Under the pieces are notes generated by a model, which searched no databases, was not told where the DNA came from, and saw only the letters and a list, made by a program, of their open reading frames with translations. Positions 1-10,876 of a stretch of DNA of 64,000 nt are shown in pieces. The stretch is from positions 2,618,001 through 2,682,000 of the forward strand of contig NZ_CP126115.1 in assembly GCF_030123505.1 (NCBI RefSeq), in the 5' to 3' direction. The first letter of the stretch is position 1. Each line of letters begins with the position of its first letter. The stretch comes from Neobacillus sp. YX16. GTDB taxonomy: Bacteria; Bacillota; Bacilli; Bacillales; Cytobacillaceae. The position numbers were made by a program, and so were the translations under genes.

Positions 1-127
1 AGAGGTTGGAAATGTTCTAGAACAAACGGATGCCTTAAATATGAGTATTGAAACGCAAACCCACGAGGTTGAAGAAATGGTATATGCGATTGATGAGGGA
101 AAAGTACAGATCGATAAACTAAAGTAA
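1..127 (+). CDS. C-terminal end of a methyl-accepting chemotaxis protein (partial)
   Basis: Only the last 41 codons are inside the window; the reading frame enters at base 2 and stops at 125-127. The peptide (EVGNVLEQTDALNMSIETQ... then KVQIDKLK) aligns with the tails of the three complete receptors that follow, which end [18 protein letters not shown]... and KVQMEKLK. It is therefore the end of a fourth receptor of the same paralogous family. It is more diverged from the next two genes than they are from each other. Only its helical tail can be seen, so nothing can be said about its sensor domain. Confidence 0.85.
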   Translation, partial: EVGNVLEQTDALNMSIETQTHEVEEMVYAIDEGKVQIDKLK

Positions 128-166
128 TAATATTTACCTTCTGGAAGGTGTGGCAGGGTCAAATCT

Positions 167-192
167 CTTCCTACTAATCAGGAGGTTTTTTA
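167..192 (+). terminator. Rho-independent terminator after the partial chemoreceptor gene
   Basis: A six-pair stem (CTTCCT with AGGAGG, one G-T pair, 7-base loop) is followed directly by six T residues. A second small inverted repeat (ACCTT-CTGG-AAGGT) lies upstream at 136-149. Confidence 0.5.
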
Positions 193-341
193 TATATTCA
201 TAAAACACAAATGAAGGAAAAGTGTTTTCTAAACAAAAAAACTAAAAAACTATCAAAAGTAATAGTAGAATAGTCAAAATATATGCTACTATATGACTAT
301 TATAATAACTTTTATTTGATGTTTGAAGAGGAGAGGAATAA

Positions 342-2669
342 ATGGTAAAAGGGCTTCCAAAAATCATAAAAAGAACAACTTCAGATGAAACGAAGAGTAA
401 ATTAAAGGGGAAACCCTCCAATGCAAAGCCTGGGAAGAATGTAATCATAACGAACCAGCAAAGTGAAGGGACAGGAGACAAAGGAAATAAACCAACCACT
501 AAGCCATTTTGGACAGTGGTAAACTCCATTCCATTGAAAGTTAAGCTGTGGGGCAGTTTTATCATTGTTCTTCTTTTCCTTGGTTGTGTCTCTCTAGTGT
601 CGTTCAACAATATCAATCAATTAAATGATCAAATGCTGTACATTGGAAATACACAAGTACAAAAAACTCAAATTATAGGTGACTTAAAGGAAGAGGTCAA
701 CAATATACGTCAAAATGCTGCAAAGCACGCCTATGAACGGGGCTCTGGAAATAAAGTTATAATGGAGAATTTTATCAATAAAGATATTGAAAATATTAGA
801 AAGAATATTAAAGCACTAACGAAACTAATCGATTCAGATAAAGATAAAAAGCTGTTGGAAGACTTTAATAAGAACTTCGAAATAATGGCTGAATTTTTAC
901 CCTCATTCTATGAAGGTTCTAGAACGAATGACTATAGCATATCAGATAAACAGATGAAGCTATTAGCTCAAAACGGTGGAAGTACAATAGTAGCACTAAA
1001 TCGCCTGGATCAAAATGTTACCAAAAGTACTAGTACAATTGTAAAAAATACAGAACAAGATTCCACAGATTCAATGAATGAAATCATTGTTGTATCGTTA
1101 GTGGGCGTTCTCCTAAGTGTTATTATTTTATTTTTCTCAACTAGATTAATTTCACTTTCTGTTAATAGGGTAGCAAAAAATGTAGACATTTCAACCATAT
1201 CGGTTGAAGAAATTAAAAATTCGATTGAACGTACAGCAGTAAGTGCTCAAGAATTAGATACTTCCATGCACAAGGCAAATGATTCAATAAGTGCACTTGT
1301 TACTTCGATCCAGCAAGTTGCAGCAGGTAATGATGTGACAACTGAGAGTGTCGATGAAATATCTGCAGCTGTTGAGCAAATGAGTGCATCCATTAATTTA
1401 GTAGCAGGCAGTGCGGATTACTTAAATGTAACTGCCGAAGAAACATCTGCAGCGATTCAAGAAATGATGGCTTCGATTGAACAAGTTGCTGGTAATGCGG
1501 GTGATGTGAGTAAGAGTGTTGAACTTTTTGCAACTAGAATTGAAGAAATGAGCAAGTCCATTACGGGTGTAAGTGACAACGCAGTTAGCCTAACACATAC
1601 CGCTGAACAAACGGCAGAAACCATTGAGGAAATGGTTGTTTCTATTAAACAGGTTGCAGGAAGTGCACATAAAGTGAATGAATTGGCAAACTCTGTTAAG
1701 CAGGATGCTCTTGAAGGTACATTATCCTTAAATGAGACATTGAATTTTATGAAAGAAATTTCTCAGGTTATCCAACAAGGAAGTATTATTATGGAAAACC
1801 TAGGGAAAAGTTCTGAAGAAATCGGCACTATTGTAAAAGTGATTGATGATATCGCAGATCAAACCAATCTGTTAGCACTTAACGCAGCAATAGAGGCTGC
1901 ACGTGCAGGCGAACATGGAAAAGGATTTGCAGTTGTAGCGGATGAAGTTCGAAAATTAGCGGAGCGCTCTGCTAAAGCAACAAAAGAAATTTCAAAAATT
2001 ATCAAGGGTATCCAAAAAGAAACATCCTTTGCAATTACAGCCACTAAAGAAGGAACCAAAAAAGTGGAAATTGGAAACCAGCTAGCGGATAAAACAAACC
2101 AAGCAATTATGAAAATTTCGGAGGGTATCTCACAGGTAACCGAAGAAATGAACCAAATTGCAAAAGCTACAGAAGAACAAACCAGAAACAGCGAATTTAT
2201 CACCAAAGCGGTTGAAAACGTAACACAACAAACAAATGTAATGACTCATTCTACAAAAGAGCAATCCATCACAGCTGAAACAATTGCAAAGGGAATCGTT
2301 CATGCAAAAGAACTTGTTAACCAAATTACAATAGCGACTGCGGAGCAGGCAAAAGGCAGCAGTGCAATCGTATCAGCAGTGGAAAGTGTTACAACACAGT
2401 CAAATTCCGTTACAAACGCAACAAAAGAGCAAGCATTAACAGCGGAAGAAATTGTTCTTAACATCACCCACATGAAAGATATGGTCATGCAAATGACGAT
2501 GGCTACCAATGAACAAGCTAAATATGGTAAAGAAATTGCCATTGAAGTTGAGAACGTTCGCAAACAAACGGAAGAATTAAATGATAGTATTGAAACCCAA
2601 TCAAAAGAGGTAAATGGGGTAGCAGGTTCCATTCATGATGTAAAAGTGCAAATGGAGAAATTAAAATAA
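342..2669 (+). CDS. Methyl-accepting chemotaxis protein, long and HAMP-less type
   Basis: A 775-residue transmembrane chemoreceptor expected to signal through CheW and CheA. A basic cytosolic N-terminus of about 65 residues precedes membrane segment 1 (about 68-88). An extracytoplasmic four-helix-bundle sensor follows (about 89-245), then membrane segment 2 (about 247-270). I cannot find a normal HAMP domain after it. Residues 309-448 are five tandem 28-residue (four-heptad) units, with recurring patterns such as [15 protein letters not shown]. The signalling hairpin tip ([20 protein letters not shown]) lies near residue 520, and about 250 residues of coiled coil follow it. The ATG has a strong GAGGAGAGG site. 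The ligand is unknown. Confidence 0.95.
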   Translation: MVKGLPKIIKRTTSDETKSKLKGKPSNAKPGKNVIITNQQSEGTGDKGNKPTTKPFWTVVNSIPLKVKLWGSFIIVLLFLGCVSLVSFNNINQLNDQMLYIGNTQVQKTQIIGDLKEEVNNIRQNAAKHAYERGSGNKVIMENFINKDIENIRKNIKALTKLIDSDKDKKLLEDFNKNFEIMAEFLPSFYEGSRTNDYSISDKQMKLLAQNGGSTIVALNRLDQNVTKSTSTIVKNTEQDSTDSMNEIIVVSLVGVLLSVIILFFSTRLISLSVNRVAKNVDISTISVEEIKNSIERTAVSAQELDTSMHKANDSISALVTSIQQVAAGNDVTTESVDEISAAVEQMSASINLVAGSADYLNVTAEETSAAIQEMMASIEQVAGNAGDVSKSVELFATRIEEMSKSITGVSDNAVSLTHTAEQTAETIEEMVVSIKQVAGSAHKVNELANSVKQDALEGTLSLNETLNFMKEISQVIQQGSIIMENLGKSSEEIGTIVKVIDDIADQTNLLALNAAIEAARAGEHGKGFAVVADEVRKLAERSAKATKEISKIIKGIQKETSFAITATKEGTKKVEIGNQLADKTNQAIMKISEGISQVTEEMNQIAKATEEQTRNSEFITKAVENVTQQTNVMTHSTKEQSITAETIAKGIVHAKELVNQITIATAEQAKGSSAIVSAVESVTTQSNSVTNATKEQALTAEEIVLNITHMKDMVMQMTMATNEQAKYGKEIAIEVENVRKQTEELNDSIETQSKEVNGVAGSIHDVKVQMEKLK

Positions 2670-2683
2670 ATGCTTTATAAAAT

Positions 2684-2720
2684 AACGCTCTCGTGTAAAT
2701 ATACGTGAAGCGTTTTTTTT
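2684..2720 (+). terminator. Terminator after chemoreceptor gene 1
   Basis: AACGCT and AGCGTT enclose an imperfect inner stem (TCGTGTA/TATACGTGA) and are followed by a run of eight Ts. It lies 15 bases after the stop codon. Confidence 0.75.
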
Positions 2721-2949
2721 GTTTTTTGAAATATTTTGAAAGGTATTACCATTGTTAAGATTTTGTAAAAGACTACCCAATCTTAATAAAGATGCAAAAA
2801 ATTATGTTAATATCAACAGTATAAATTACCTAGTTAGATAGATGGTGGAAGGAGATTGGGAGGGTGATTATTCAACTTTAATAATGGTAAAGTGGCTAAT
2901 CAAAAACTATAAAAATATCTTATTTTTTAGATAATGGAGATTGATATGT

Positions 2950-5139
2950 ATGTATAAAGATCTAAATTACAAAAGATTTAATATTATTAAATGGAAGCTA
3001 CAAAATGTGTCGATGAATATTAAATTGCGGGGCAGCTATATCATCCTTCTACTATTTTTGGTTATTATTTCACTTTTGTCCTATAAGAATATCAATCATT
3101 TAAACACTCAAATGGAATATATCGGGAATAATCAAATCTCTAAGGTAGAATTATTAGGGAACTTAAAAAAGGAGGTAACAAGTATTCGTCTCTATGCTAC
3201 TATGTATGCATATGAACAAAAGGCAAACGAAAAACTAGACCTAGAGGAAATTATTTATCAAGACATTGATACAGTAGAAGAAGCAATAATAAAACTAGAG
3301 AAATTTAAGCTTACTAATGAAAACGAAAAATTGCTTGCGGAGTTCAAAGGGAATTTTGAAAATTATATTACTTCCATTTCTGCTTTTGTTGAAGATTCTA
3401 AAACAATGGATTATGAAACAGTAAAAGGGCCATTGGCAATTCTTGCAGGAAAGACTATATTTTCCTTGGAGGAACTTGCAAAAGGGGTTACAAGTGATAC
3501 CAATTCCATTATTGATAAAAACGAATTGGAAGCCTCTAACTCTATACTTCAAATAATAATAGTTTCGATTGTCGCTCTTGTTTTTTGTATATTCATTTCA
3601 ATTATTATGACCAGACTCATTCGAAAAACAGTAACTAGTGTAGTAAAGAATATGGAATTATCAAGTAAATCTGTATCAGAAATCAATGTGTCTATTAACA
3701 AAACTGCTATTAGTTCACAAGAATTGGACACGTTTATGAGTAAAGCAAATGATTCTGTGAACGCACTTGTCGCTTCAATCCAGCAAGTGGCTGCGGGTAC
3801 TGACGTGACAACGGATAGTGTAGATGAAATATCTGCAGCGGTTGAGCAAATGAGTGCTTCGATTAATTTAGTAGCAGGAAGTGCAGATTACTTAAATACC
3901 TCTGCAGAAGAAACATCTGCAGCGATCCAGGAAATGATGGCATCCATAGAACAAGTTGCAGGGAATACAGTAAATGTGAGCGAAACGGTTGAACTTTTTG
4001 CTATCAGGATAGATGAAATGAGCAAGTCCATTAAGGGTGTAAGTGAAAATGCAGTTAGTTTAACACATACTGCTGAACAATCAGCACAAACAATTGAGGA
4101 GATGGTCAATTCAATTAAGCAAGTCGCCGACAGTGCTCATACCGTTAACCAATTGGCCATTACCGTAAAACATGATGCGCTTGAAGGGACAGTATCATTG
4201 AATGAAACATTGAATGGTATGAAAGACATATCTCAAGTCATTCACCAAGCCAGTGATATTATGGAAAACTTAGGGAAAAGCTCAGAGGAAATTGGGAGCA
4301 TCATTAAGGTTATCGATGACATAGCTGATCAAACTAATCTATTAGCACTAAATGCAGCAATCGAGGCTGCACGTGCTGGAGAGCATGGAAAAGGATTTGC
4401 GGTAGTTGCAGATGAAGTGCGTAAATTAGCTGAGCGTTCTGCAGGAGCAACGAAAGAGATTGCTAAACTCATTAAAGGAATACAAAAAGAAACAACATTT
4501 GCGATAACATCTATCAAAGATGGGGCTCATAAAGTTGAAATAGGAAACCTTCTTGCTGACAAAACGAATCAAGCGATTAAAAAAATTTCGGAGGGTATTG
4601 CACAAGCAACCGAAGAAATGGAGCAAATCGCAAAGGCTACAGAAAAACAAACAAGAAATAGCGAAATTATCACCAAAGCCGTGGATAAAGTAACGAAGCA
4701 AACGACTGAAATGACTCATTCTACAAAAGAACAATCATTAACAGCTGAAACGATTGCAAAGGGCATTATAGAGGCAAAAGACCTTGTTAATCAAATTACG
4801 ATCGCGACTGCTGAGCAAGCTAAAGGAAGCAGTGCAATTGTATCAGCAGTTGAACGTGTAACAACCCAATCAAATTCCGTTACAAACGCAACGAGAGAAC
4901 AAGCATTGACGGCTGAAGAAATTGTTCGTAACATCAACAATATGAAAGATATGGTAATACAAATGACTGCTGCAACCAACGAGCAGGCTAAATATGGTCA
5001 AGAAATTACGATTGAGGTTGAAAATGTTCGCAAACAAACGGAAGAATTAAATGATAGTATTGAAACCCAATCAAAAGAAGTAAATGGGGTAGCAGGTTCC
5101 ATTCATGATGTAAAAGTGCAAATTGAGAAATTAAAATAA
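2950..5139 (+). CDS. Methyl-accepting chemotaxis protein, paralogue 2
   Basis: A chemoreceptor of 729 residues from the ATG at 2950. The frame is open from TTG 2941, but that codon abuts the GGAGA site, so 2950 is the better start. Layout matches the preceding gene: segment 1 ([20 protein letters not shown]), a four-helix-bundle sensor, segment 2 ([19 protein letters not shown]), the 28-residue coiled-coil repeats and the conserved tip [20 protein letters not shown]. The sensor domain differs from its neighbour's while the cytoplasmic part is nearly the same. The last 114 bases match the end of the previous gene with two differences, pointing to recent duplication or gene conversion. Its ligand is unknown. 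Confidence 0.95.
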   Translation: MYKDLNYKRFNIIKWKLQNVSMNIKLRGSYIILLLFLVIISLLSYKNINHLNTQMEYIGNNQISKVELLGNLKKEVTSIRLYATMYAYEQKANEKLDLEEIIYQDIDTVEEAIIKLEKFKLTNENEKLLAEFKGNFENYITSISAFVEDSKTMDYETVKGPLAILAGKTIFSLEELAKGVTSDTNSIIDKNELEASNSILQIIIVSIVALVFCIFISIIMTRLIRKTVTSVVKNMELSSKSVSEINVSINKTAISSQELDTFMSKANDSVNALVASIQQVAAGTDVTTDSVDEISAAVEQMSASINLVAGSADYLNTSAEETSAAIQEMMASIEQVAGNTVNVSETVELFAIRIDEMSKSIKGVSENAVSLTHTAEQSAQTIEEMVNSIKQVADSAHTVNQLAITVKHDALEGTVSLNETLNGMKDISQVIHQASDIMENLGKSSEEIGSIIKVIDDIADQTNLLALNAAIEAARAGEHGKGFAVVADEVRKLAERSAGATKEIAKLIKGIQKETTFAITSIKDGAHKVEIGNLLADKTNQAIKKISEGIAQATEEMEQIAKATEKQTRNSEIITKAVDKVTKQTTEMTHSTKEQSLTAETIAKGIIEAKDLVNQITIATAEQAKGSSAIVSAVERVTTQSNSVTNATREQALTAEEIVRNINNMKDMVIQMTAATNEQAKYGQEITIEVENVRKQTEELNDSIETQSKEVNGVAGSIHDVKVQIEKLK

Positions 5140-5157
5140 TGATTGTATCAGGAAACG

Positions 5158-5183
5158 GCTTCGCTAGTATGCGGAGCTTTTTC
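5158..5183 (+). terminator. Terminator after chemoreceptor gene 2
   Basis: GCTTCGC-TAGTAT-GCGGAGC forms a seven-pair stem (one G-T pair) followed by TTTTTCTTT. Confidence 0.75.
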
Positions 5184-5347
5184 TTTAATTACTTCTATAA
5201 AGTTTGATAAAACAACCATCAGACTTTCTAATTCATATGAAAAAGTACCTAAAACTATCAAAATAAATCAAATAATTAGCTTTATAGTATGGTAATATGG
5301 GGTATATATTCTACTTTTGTATGCGCTAAAAGCGAGGGGAGTTTGAA

Positions 5348-7357
5348 ATGGAATTAAATGATTTTTTAGAGATGTTCATTGAAGAATCAAAAGATCATTT
5401 GCAAAACATTAATGATGAACTTTTAAAGTTAGAAGCTGAGCCAGACAACACATCGATTGTTAATGAGATCTTTCGCTCTGCTCACACTCTAAAAGGAATG
5501 GCAGCAACCATGGGGTTTGAAGACTTAGCATCTTTAACGCATGAAATGGAAAATGTTCTCGATCTTCTGAGGAACTCAAAATTAACGATTACCTCTGAAA
5601 TAATGGATATCATTTTTACTTGTGTTGATTTTATTGAAAAAATGGTTAATAACATCGAACAGGGTGGAAAAGGGAAAGAAAATGTAACGGACATTGTATT
5701 CCAACTTAGGAAAATACAAAATCCGTCACTTTCTATTCAATCTGAAAATCAGGCTAAGAATGAGATCGCCGCTGCTGCGCAATTAGTAATGGATGAATAT
5801 CAAGTTTCTGTCATCAATGAAGCTATTAAATTTGGTAACCATGCCTATCAAATATCGGTTACCTTGGATGAACAATGTGTGATGAAAGCGGTCAGAGCTT
5901 ATATGGTTTTCCAAGTATTAGAAGACCTAGGGGAAGTCCTTCAAACCAATCCACCAGTGGAACAAATTGAAGAAGAAGGTTTTGATGATACTTTTAGTAT
6001 TTTACTTTTATCTCCTCAGGAAGCTCAGGATATTCAAAAGCAATTGTTAAATGTGTCAGAAGTGAAATCAGTTCTTGTTGTTGAGCAAGGAAATCAAGAA
6101 GCAACAATTGGTGAGGAAGTACTAGTTAATGAGGTTGAAGTAGCGGAACCATCAACAAAACCAAACGGCACTGAAGATAGTGATTCCAGTAAGAAAAAAC
6201 CGCGATCAAAATCGATCCGTGTCGATATTGAGAAGCTTGATCAGTTAATGAATTTATTTAGTGAGTTAATCATTGATCGTGGGAGACTTGAACAAATCGC
6301 CAAGAAAACGCAGCATAATGAGTTGACAGAAACGGTAGAACATATGACGCGTATATCAACCAATCTTCAAGAATTGATATTAAACATGCGAATGGTTCCA
6401 GTTGAACAGGTATTTAACCGATTCCCTCGGATGATCAGGGATCTTGCGAAAGAATTGAATAAAAAAATTCACCTGGTCGTAGAAGGTGCTGAAACCGAAT
6501 TAGATCGAACGGTAATTGATGAAATTGGCGATCCTTTGGTCCACTTATTACGAAATGCTTTAGATCACGGTCTGGAAACTACTGAAGAAAGAGTTAACAG
6601 TGGGAAACCGGAAGAAGGAAAAATTGTATTAGAAGCTTATCACAGTGGAAATCATGTCTTTATTGAAGTGAAGGATGATGGAAGAGGGATTAATAGGCAA
6701 AAAGTGTTATATAAAGCTATTGAACGCGGCGTGGTAACGCTGGAGGATAGTCAGAATCTATCAGACTCACAAGTATATTCGCTGTTGTTTTCATCGGGAT
6801 TTAGTACAGCGGATAAAATTTCTGATATATCTGGCCGCGGTGTTGGCTTGGATGTTGTTAAAACGAAAATCGAGTCTTTGGGCGGGGAAATAAGTATAGA
6901 TTCAACACTAGGTCAAGGGTCTATTTTTCGAATTCAATTGCCGTTAACTTTATCCATCATCTATGCCATGTTAATCAAAGTGGCAAATGAAACGTATGCC
7001 ATTCCATTTAATTCGATTGTAGAAATCACGAATGTGGCTGCAGATGAAGTTTTAACTCTTCATGGACAAAAGGTAATCCAATTTAGAGACCAGGTAGTGC
7101 CGTTAACTTATTTACAAGAAGCGTTTCATGTTCCTTCTGCACCAAAAGAGACAGAAGAACAAGAATTATTTATTGTGATTGTTCGCAAAGGAGACAAAAC
7201 AGTTGGATTAGTGGTGGATTCTGTAATTGGCCAACAAGAAGTTGTATTAAAATCTTTAGGTGGCTATTTAACCAATTTATTTGCGATCTCGGGGGCTACA
7301 ATACTAGGCAATGGCGAAGTGGCACTCATCATAGATTCCAATCAATTTATTAATTAG
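5348..7357 (+). CDS. cheA: Chemotaxis histidine kinase CheA
   Basis: A 669-residue kinase that takes receptor signals and phosphorylates CheY. P1 (Hpt, 1-105) carries His46 in RSAHTLKGMAATMGF. A P2-like response-regulator docking segment lies at about 140-245. P3 dimerisation helices begin near 290 (IRVDIEKLDQLMNLFSELI). The P4 ATPase has the N box (LVHLLRNALDHGLE, near 397), G1 (DDGRGI, near 443) and G2 (GRGVGLDVV, near 497). P5, the CheW-like regulatory domain, takes up about 535-669. It is followed by two cheW genes and a further receptor. cheY, cheB, cheR, cheC and cheD are not in the window and must lie elsewhere. Confidence 0.97.
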   Translation: MELNDFLEMFIEESKDHLQNINDELLKLEAEPDNTSIVNEIFRSAHTLKGMAATMGFEDLASLTHEMENVLDLLRNSKLTITSEIMDIIFTCVDFIEKMVNNIEQGGKGKENVTDIVFQLRKIQNPSLSIQSENQAKNEIAAAAQLVMDEYQVSVINEAIKFGNHAYQISVTLDEQCVMKAVRAYMVFQVLEDLGEVLQTNPPVEQIEEEGFDDTFSILLLSPQEAQDIQKQLLNVSEVKSVLVVEQGNQEATIGEEVLVNEVEVAEPSTKPNGTEDSDSSKKKPRSKSIRVDIEKLDQLMNLFSELIIDRGRLEQIAKKTQHNELTETVEHMTRISTNLQELILNMRMVPVEQVFNRFPRMIRDLAKELNKKIHLVVEGAETELDRTVIDEIGDPLVHLLRNALDHGLETTEERVNSGKPEEGKIVLEAYHSGNHVFIEVKDDGRGINRQKVLYKAIERGVVTLEDSQNLSDSQVYSLLFSSGFSTADKISDISGRGVGLDVVKTKIESLGGEISIDSTLGQGSIFRIQLPLTLSIIYAMLIKVANETYAIPFNSIVEITNVAADEVLTLHGQKVIQFRDQVVPLTYLQEAFHVPSAPKETEEQELFIVIVRKGDKTVGLVVDSVIGQQEVVLKSLGGYLTNLFAISGATILGNGEVALIIDSNQFIN

Positions 7358-7395
7358 AAGACTTTGTTATAGGATGGTGCTGATTTTTGACCAAA

Positions 7396-7526
7396 TGTTG
7401 ATTGGAGTGGAAGGCACGAAGACTCCTGCGGGAAAAGCGAGACAGGCGAGACAACGCAGACACGCAGTGTCGAGGAGGCTCGGCGGTCGCCCGCGGAAAG
7501 CGAAGTGCCTGGGACGGAAATCAACA
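7396..7526. repeat. Interspersed imperfect-palindrome element, copy A
   Basis: A 131-base element bounded by the exact inverted ends TGTTGATT and AATCAACA, with a GC-rich interior of paired blocks (GGAAGGCACGAAGAC..., CCTGCGGG..., ...GAAGTGCCTGG). It sits between cheA and cheW and has no ORF. A second copy at 23242-23373 shares the ends and the blocks GGAAGGCACGAAGAC, GAGGAGGCTC and GGAAAGCGAAGTGCCTGG. The two copies have different centres. I recall elements of this kind being common in Bacillus-group intergenic regions; their function is not settled. Confidence 0.85.
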
Positions 7527-7564
7527 TCTTTGTTTAACAGAGTAAATTAGAAAGGAAGATTCTA

Positions 7565-7990
7565 GTGGAGAGTTTCAAAATCGTCGCCTTTAAATTAGGA
7601 GATGAAGAATACGGATTAGATATAAAAAATGTTCAATCGATTGAACGAATTCAGCAGATTACGAGAGTTCCCAATGCCCCTCATTATGTAAAGGGTGTTA
7701 TCAATCTTCGAGGAACGGTTACACCTGTCATAGATCTGCGAGCGAAATTGGACTTTGATCAAAGTGATTATACCAACCATACGCGTGTTATCATTACCAA
7801 ATATAACGAAATACAATTAGGCTTTATTGTAGATCGAACAAGTGATGTAATTGACGCAGCATATGAAAATATGGAAAATACATCATCTATAAGCGGGAAT
7901 ACAGAGTTCTTTGAAGGCATAGCGAAAATAAATGGGCGTTTGATTATTTTATTAAATCTAGAAGAATTAGTAAAAACATCAAACAATTAA
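7565..7990 (+). CDS. cheW: Chemotaxis coupling protein CheW (copy 1)
   Basis: A 141-residue single CheW domain that bridges receptors and the CheA P5 domain at the cytoplasmic array. The sequence shows the family pattern: FKLGDEEYGLDIKNVQSIER at the start, VKGVINLRGTVTPVIDLR in the middle and EGIAKINGRLIILLNLEEL near the end. It starts with GTG at 7565, preceded by AAGGAAG. It is separated from cheA by the repeat element, and a second CheW gene follows after 22 bases. Confidence 0.95.
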   Translation: MESFKIVAFKLGDEEYGLDIKNVQSIERIQQITRVPNAPHYVKGVINLRGTVTPVIDLRAKLDFDQSDYTNHTRVIITKYNEIQLGFIVDRTSDVIDAAYENMENTSSISGNTEFFEGIAKINGRLIILLNLEELVKTSNN

Positions 7991-8012
7991 TTTTATAAAA
8001 AGAGGGGATCGT

Positions 8013-8483
8013 ATGAAGGTTGAGGATTCTAAATCACTCGTTTTTCGGGTAGGGAGCGAAGAGTATGGCGTACATATCACCCAAGTGGTATCGATTGAAA
8101 GAATGCAAGAAATTACTTCTTTTCCTAACCGTCCACCACATGTATTGGGCTTCACAACTGTGCGCAATATCGTGATCCCTGTGATCGACATGCGTACAGC
8201 TTTAATAGGGAATACAATCGGTGCTAATGAAACGTCTCGCATCATTATTGTTATGGTTAAGGAGCAAGAAATTGGTTTGATTGTAGATGCAGCAACAGAT
8301 GTCATTGATATTTTACCTGAAAGTATTCAGCATCCTGATTTAATGATGCAAACAAGAGAAATATCCTATCTTAAAGGAGTTTCTAAATTAGAAAGTCGTT
8401 TAATCATCCTTTTAGATATTGAAAAGTTACTAGAAGACACCACAAATTTAGATGAATTGAAAAATATAAAAGATTCTCTCTAA
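8013..8483 (+). CDS. cheW: Chemotaxis coupling protein CheW (copy 2)
   Basis: A 156-residue CheW paralogue with the same layout as its neighbour: VFRVGSEEYGVHITQVVSIE, then LGFTTVRNIVIPVIDMR, then LKGVSKLESRLIILLDIEKL. TVRN replaces the more usual NLRG at the receptor/kinase contact loop, and it carries a 15-residue longer tail. Lying back-to-back with copy 1 and just before a receptor gene, it may serve a different subset of receptors; that is inference. The start is ATG 8013 after AGAGGGGA. Confidence 0.92.
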   Translation: MKVEDSKSLVFRVGSEEYGVHITQVVSIERMQEITSFPNRPPHVLGFTTVRNIVIPVIDMRTALIGNTIGANETSRIIIVMVKEQEIGLIVDAATDVIDILPESIQHPDLMMQTREISYLKGVSKLESRLIILLDIEKLLEDTTNLDELKNIKDSL

Positions 8484-8526
8484 ATGAATGCAGCTGTGGA
8501 CGTTACTTATAAAAGGGGAAAATGAA

Positions 8527-10692
8527 ATGTTTAAAAAATTGAAAATGAACATACCGATGAGCGTACAACAAAGAGGCAGTTATGTCATCATCATCTTATT
8601 TTTCGGGTTTTTGGCTTATTTTGCATCAGATAGTATTAAAAAGATTGGTGAAGATGTAAGTGATATGGGGAAAACACAAATTCCGAGAATTGAATTAATT
8701 GGCACACTCAAAGAAGATTACACCCGAGTTCGGCTCTTTTTAATACAGCATGCCTTCGAGCGTGAGGCAGCTGATAAAGATCAAATGGAAAAATTGATCA
8801 ATGAGAATATAGAAAAGATACGGGTTAGCATTAAAAAACTAGAGAAATCCAATAATTCTAAGAATGACGAAAAGTTATTGGAAGAGTTCAATCAAGATTT
8901 TGAAGAGTTTGCTGCTATTATTTTTTTCTATATCAGTCAATCAGAAAGTAACGATTATGAGTTAGTGAAAAAAGAAATGGAAACCTTGGGACCGCTAGGA
9001 GAAAAGACACTAACATCACTGGATAAACTTGCGTTGGATATTAATGAAGAATCGGATACGATAATTGAAAGTTCAAAACAGGATATCGATGCTTTTATTA
9101 AACGAATCTTTCTCATCGCAGTTTTCGGAGGACTTGTAAGTATATTAATCTCTATTGTTATGCTCAGAATTATTAAGCGTTCAGTTAGGAATGTCCTAAC
9201 AAATGTAGATAAAACAACGCATTCAGGTAATGAAATTGCCTTAACCATCAATCATGTTTTTGAAAGCGCAAATGAATTAGATACTTCCATGAATAAAGCC
9301 AATGCTTCAGTCAATGAATTGGTTGCTTCTATCCAACAAGTGGCGAGCAGCACCGATATAACAGCATCTAGTGTAGATGAAGTATCCGCGGCTGTTGAAC
9401 AAATGAGTGCGTCGATCAATATAGTGGCAGGAAGTGCTGATTATTTAAATGTTTCAGCTGAAGAGACATCTGCAGCGATACAAGAAATGATGGCCTCCAT
9501 TGAACAAGTTGCGGCAAACGCAGGCAACGTAGGGATAACGGTGGAAGAAATATCTGCAGCGATTGAAGAAATGAGTTTATCCATAAAGGGAGTAAGTGAA
9601 AACACTTTCAGCCTAACTCAGACTGCTGAGCAAACATCAGAAACGATAGAGGAAATGGTACGTTCTATTCAGCAAGTAGCAGAAACCACACATTCTGTAA
9701 AAGAATTAACGGAAACTGTACAGCAGGATGCGGTTGAAGGAACTATATCTTTAGATGAAACCTTAAACGGAATGAAGGATATTTCTCAAGTAATTAACCA
9801 AGCAAGTCATGTCATGGAAAGTCTAGGGGAAAGTTCTGAAGAAATTGGAAGTATAATCGAGGTTATTGATGATATCGCGGAACAAACGAATTTATTAGCA
9901 TTAAATGCAGCAATTGAAGCTGCACGTGCTGGCGAGCATGGAAAAGGCTTTGCTGTAGTTGCCGACGAAGTTCGTAAATTAGCAGAACGGTCAACGAAAG
10001 CAACAAAGGAAATTGCCGATCTTATCAAAGGAATTCAAAATGAAACGGCAGCTGCTGTTTCCTCCATCAAAGCGGGAGAAGACAAAGTTAGAATTGGAAA
10101 TCAGTTAGCGGAAAAAACGAATCTAGCGATTAAGAAAATTTCAGAAGGAATTGCACAGGTGACCGAGCAAATGGTACAAGCCAACCAAGCAACTTCTGAG
10201 CAAACTAAGAATAGTGAACTTATCATAAAAGCTGTTGAGAATGTAACCAAGAAAGCTGGAGAAATGGCACATTCTACACAACTACAATCAGTAAGTGCAG
10301 AAGAAATTGTAAAAGGAATCATGAATACCAAAAACCAAGTTCACCAAATTACTTTAGCTACTGCTGAACAAGCAAAAGGCGGACATTCAATTGTTACTGC
10401 AGTTGAAAATGTCACCACACAATCGAGCTCTGTTACCAATGCAACCAAGGAACAGGCGCTTACGGCGGAAGAAATTGTTCGTAATATCAATCATATGAGA
10501 GAAATGGTTCAACGAATGTCCATTGCTGCAAGTGAACAGGCGAAATACGGTGCTGTAATTGCCCAAGAGGTTGAAAACGTTCTAAAGCAAACAGAAGAAT
10601 TAAATGGCAGCATAGAATCACAATCTAAGGAAATGGCAGAGGTAGCTGTTTCCATTGAGGAAGTAAAAACACAAGTGCTAAAATTAAGATAA
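8527..10692 (+). CDS. Methyl-accepting chemotaxis protein, paralogue 3
   Basis: A 721-residue receptor from ATG 8527, which has AAGGGG eight bases upstream. The frame is open from 8488, but the upstream ATG there has no ribosome site. Segment 1 ([16 protein letters not shown]), a four-helix-bundle sensor, segment 2 ([20 protein letters not shown]), 28-residue heptad repeats (including [20 protein letters not shown]) and the tip [20 protein letters not shown] are all present. No clear HAMP domain follows segment 2. It is more diverged than the two upstream receptors and completes the chemotaxis block. The ligand is unknown. Confidence 0.95.
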   Translation: MFKKLKMNIPMSVQQRGSYVIIILFFGFLAYFASDSIKKIGEDVSDMGKTQIPRIELIGTLKEDYTRVRLFLIQHAFEREAADKDQMEKLINENIEKIRVSIKKLEKSNNSKNDEKLLEEFNQDFEEFAAIIFFYISQSESNDYELVKKEMETLGPLGEKTLTSLDKLALDINEESDTIIESSKQDIDAFIKRIFLIAVFGGLVSILISIVMLRIIKRSVRNVLTNVDKTTHSGNEIALTINHVFESANELDTSMNKANASVNELVASIQQVASSTDITASSVDEVSAAVEQMSASINIVAGSADYLNVSAEETSAAIQEMMASIEQVAANAGNVGITVEEISAAIEEMSLSIKGVSENTFSLTQTAEQTSETIEEMVRSIQQVAETTHSVKELTETVQQDAVEGTISLDETLNGMKDISQVINQASHVMESLGESSEEIGSIIEVIDDIAEQTNLLALNAAIEAARAGEHGKGFAVVADEVRKLAERSTKATKEIADLIKGIQNETAAAVSSIKAGEDKVRIGNQLAEKTNLAIKKISEGIAQVTEQMVQANQATSEQTKNSELIIKAVENVTKKAGEMAHSTQLQSVSAEEIVKGIMNTKNQVHQITLATAEQAKGGHSIVTAVENVTTQSSSVTNATKEQALTAEEIVRNINHMREMVQRMSIAASEQAKYGAVIAQEVENVLKQTEELNGSIESQSKEMAEVAVSIEEVKTQVLKLR

Positions 10693-10708
10693 ATAATAGA
10701 TTCAAAGG

Positions 10709-10740
10709 AACTCTCGTAATTACTTGCGTGAGTTTTTTTA
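10709..10740 (+). terminator. Terminator after chemoreceptor gene 3
   Basis: AACTC...GAGTT with inner CG/CG and AA/TT pairs closes a hairpin that runs into seven Ts. It ends the chemotaxis transcription block. Confidence 0.65.
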
Positions 10741-10876
10741 TTTGCATTGGTTATAAGTATTGTTGATATATATTATTAACATTAATGAAATTAATAAAAA
10801 AGTAGGGTATAATGACTATGTATATTTTGATAAATTTTGATAGATTTTTTTTGATGGGATTCGGAGGATAAGCATA

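Noticed and set aside
193..341. Possible c-di-GMP or other riboswitch ahead of the first complete chemoreceptor gene
   Set aside because: The leader is nearly all A/T, with none of the conserved GEMM strings or tetraloop-receptor features.
5250..5276. Possible sigma-D promoter before cheA (TAAA-N15-CAAATAAT)
   Set aside because: Six of eight -10 bases match but the central CCG is lost; too weak compared with the eight clear sites.
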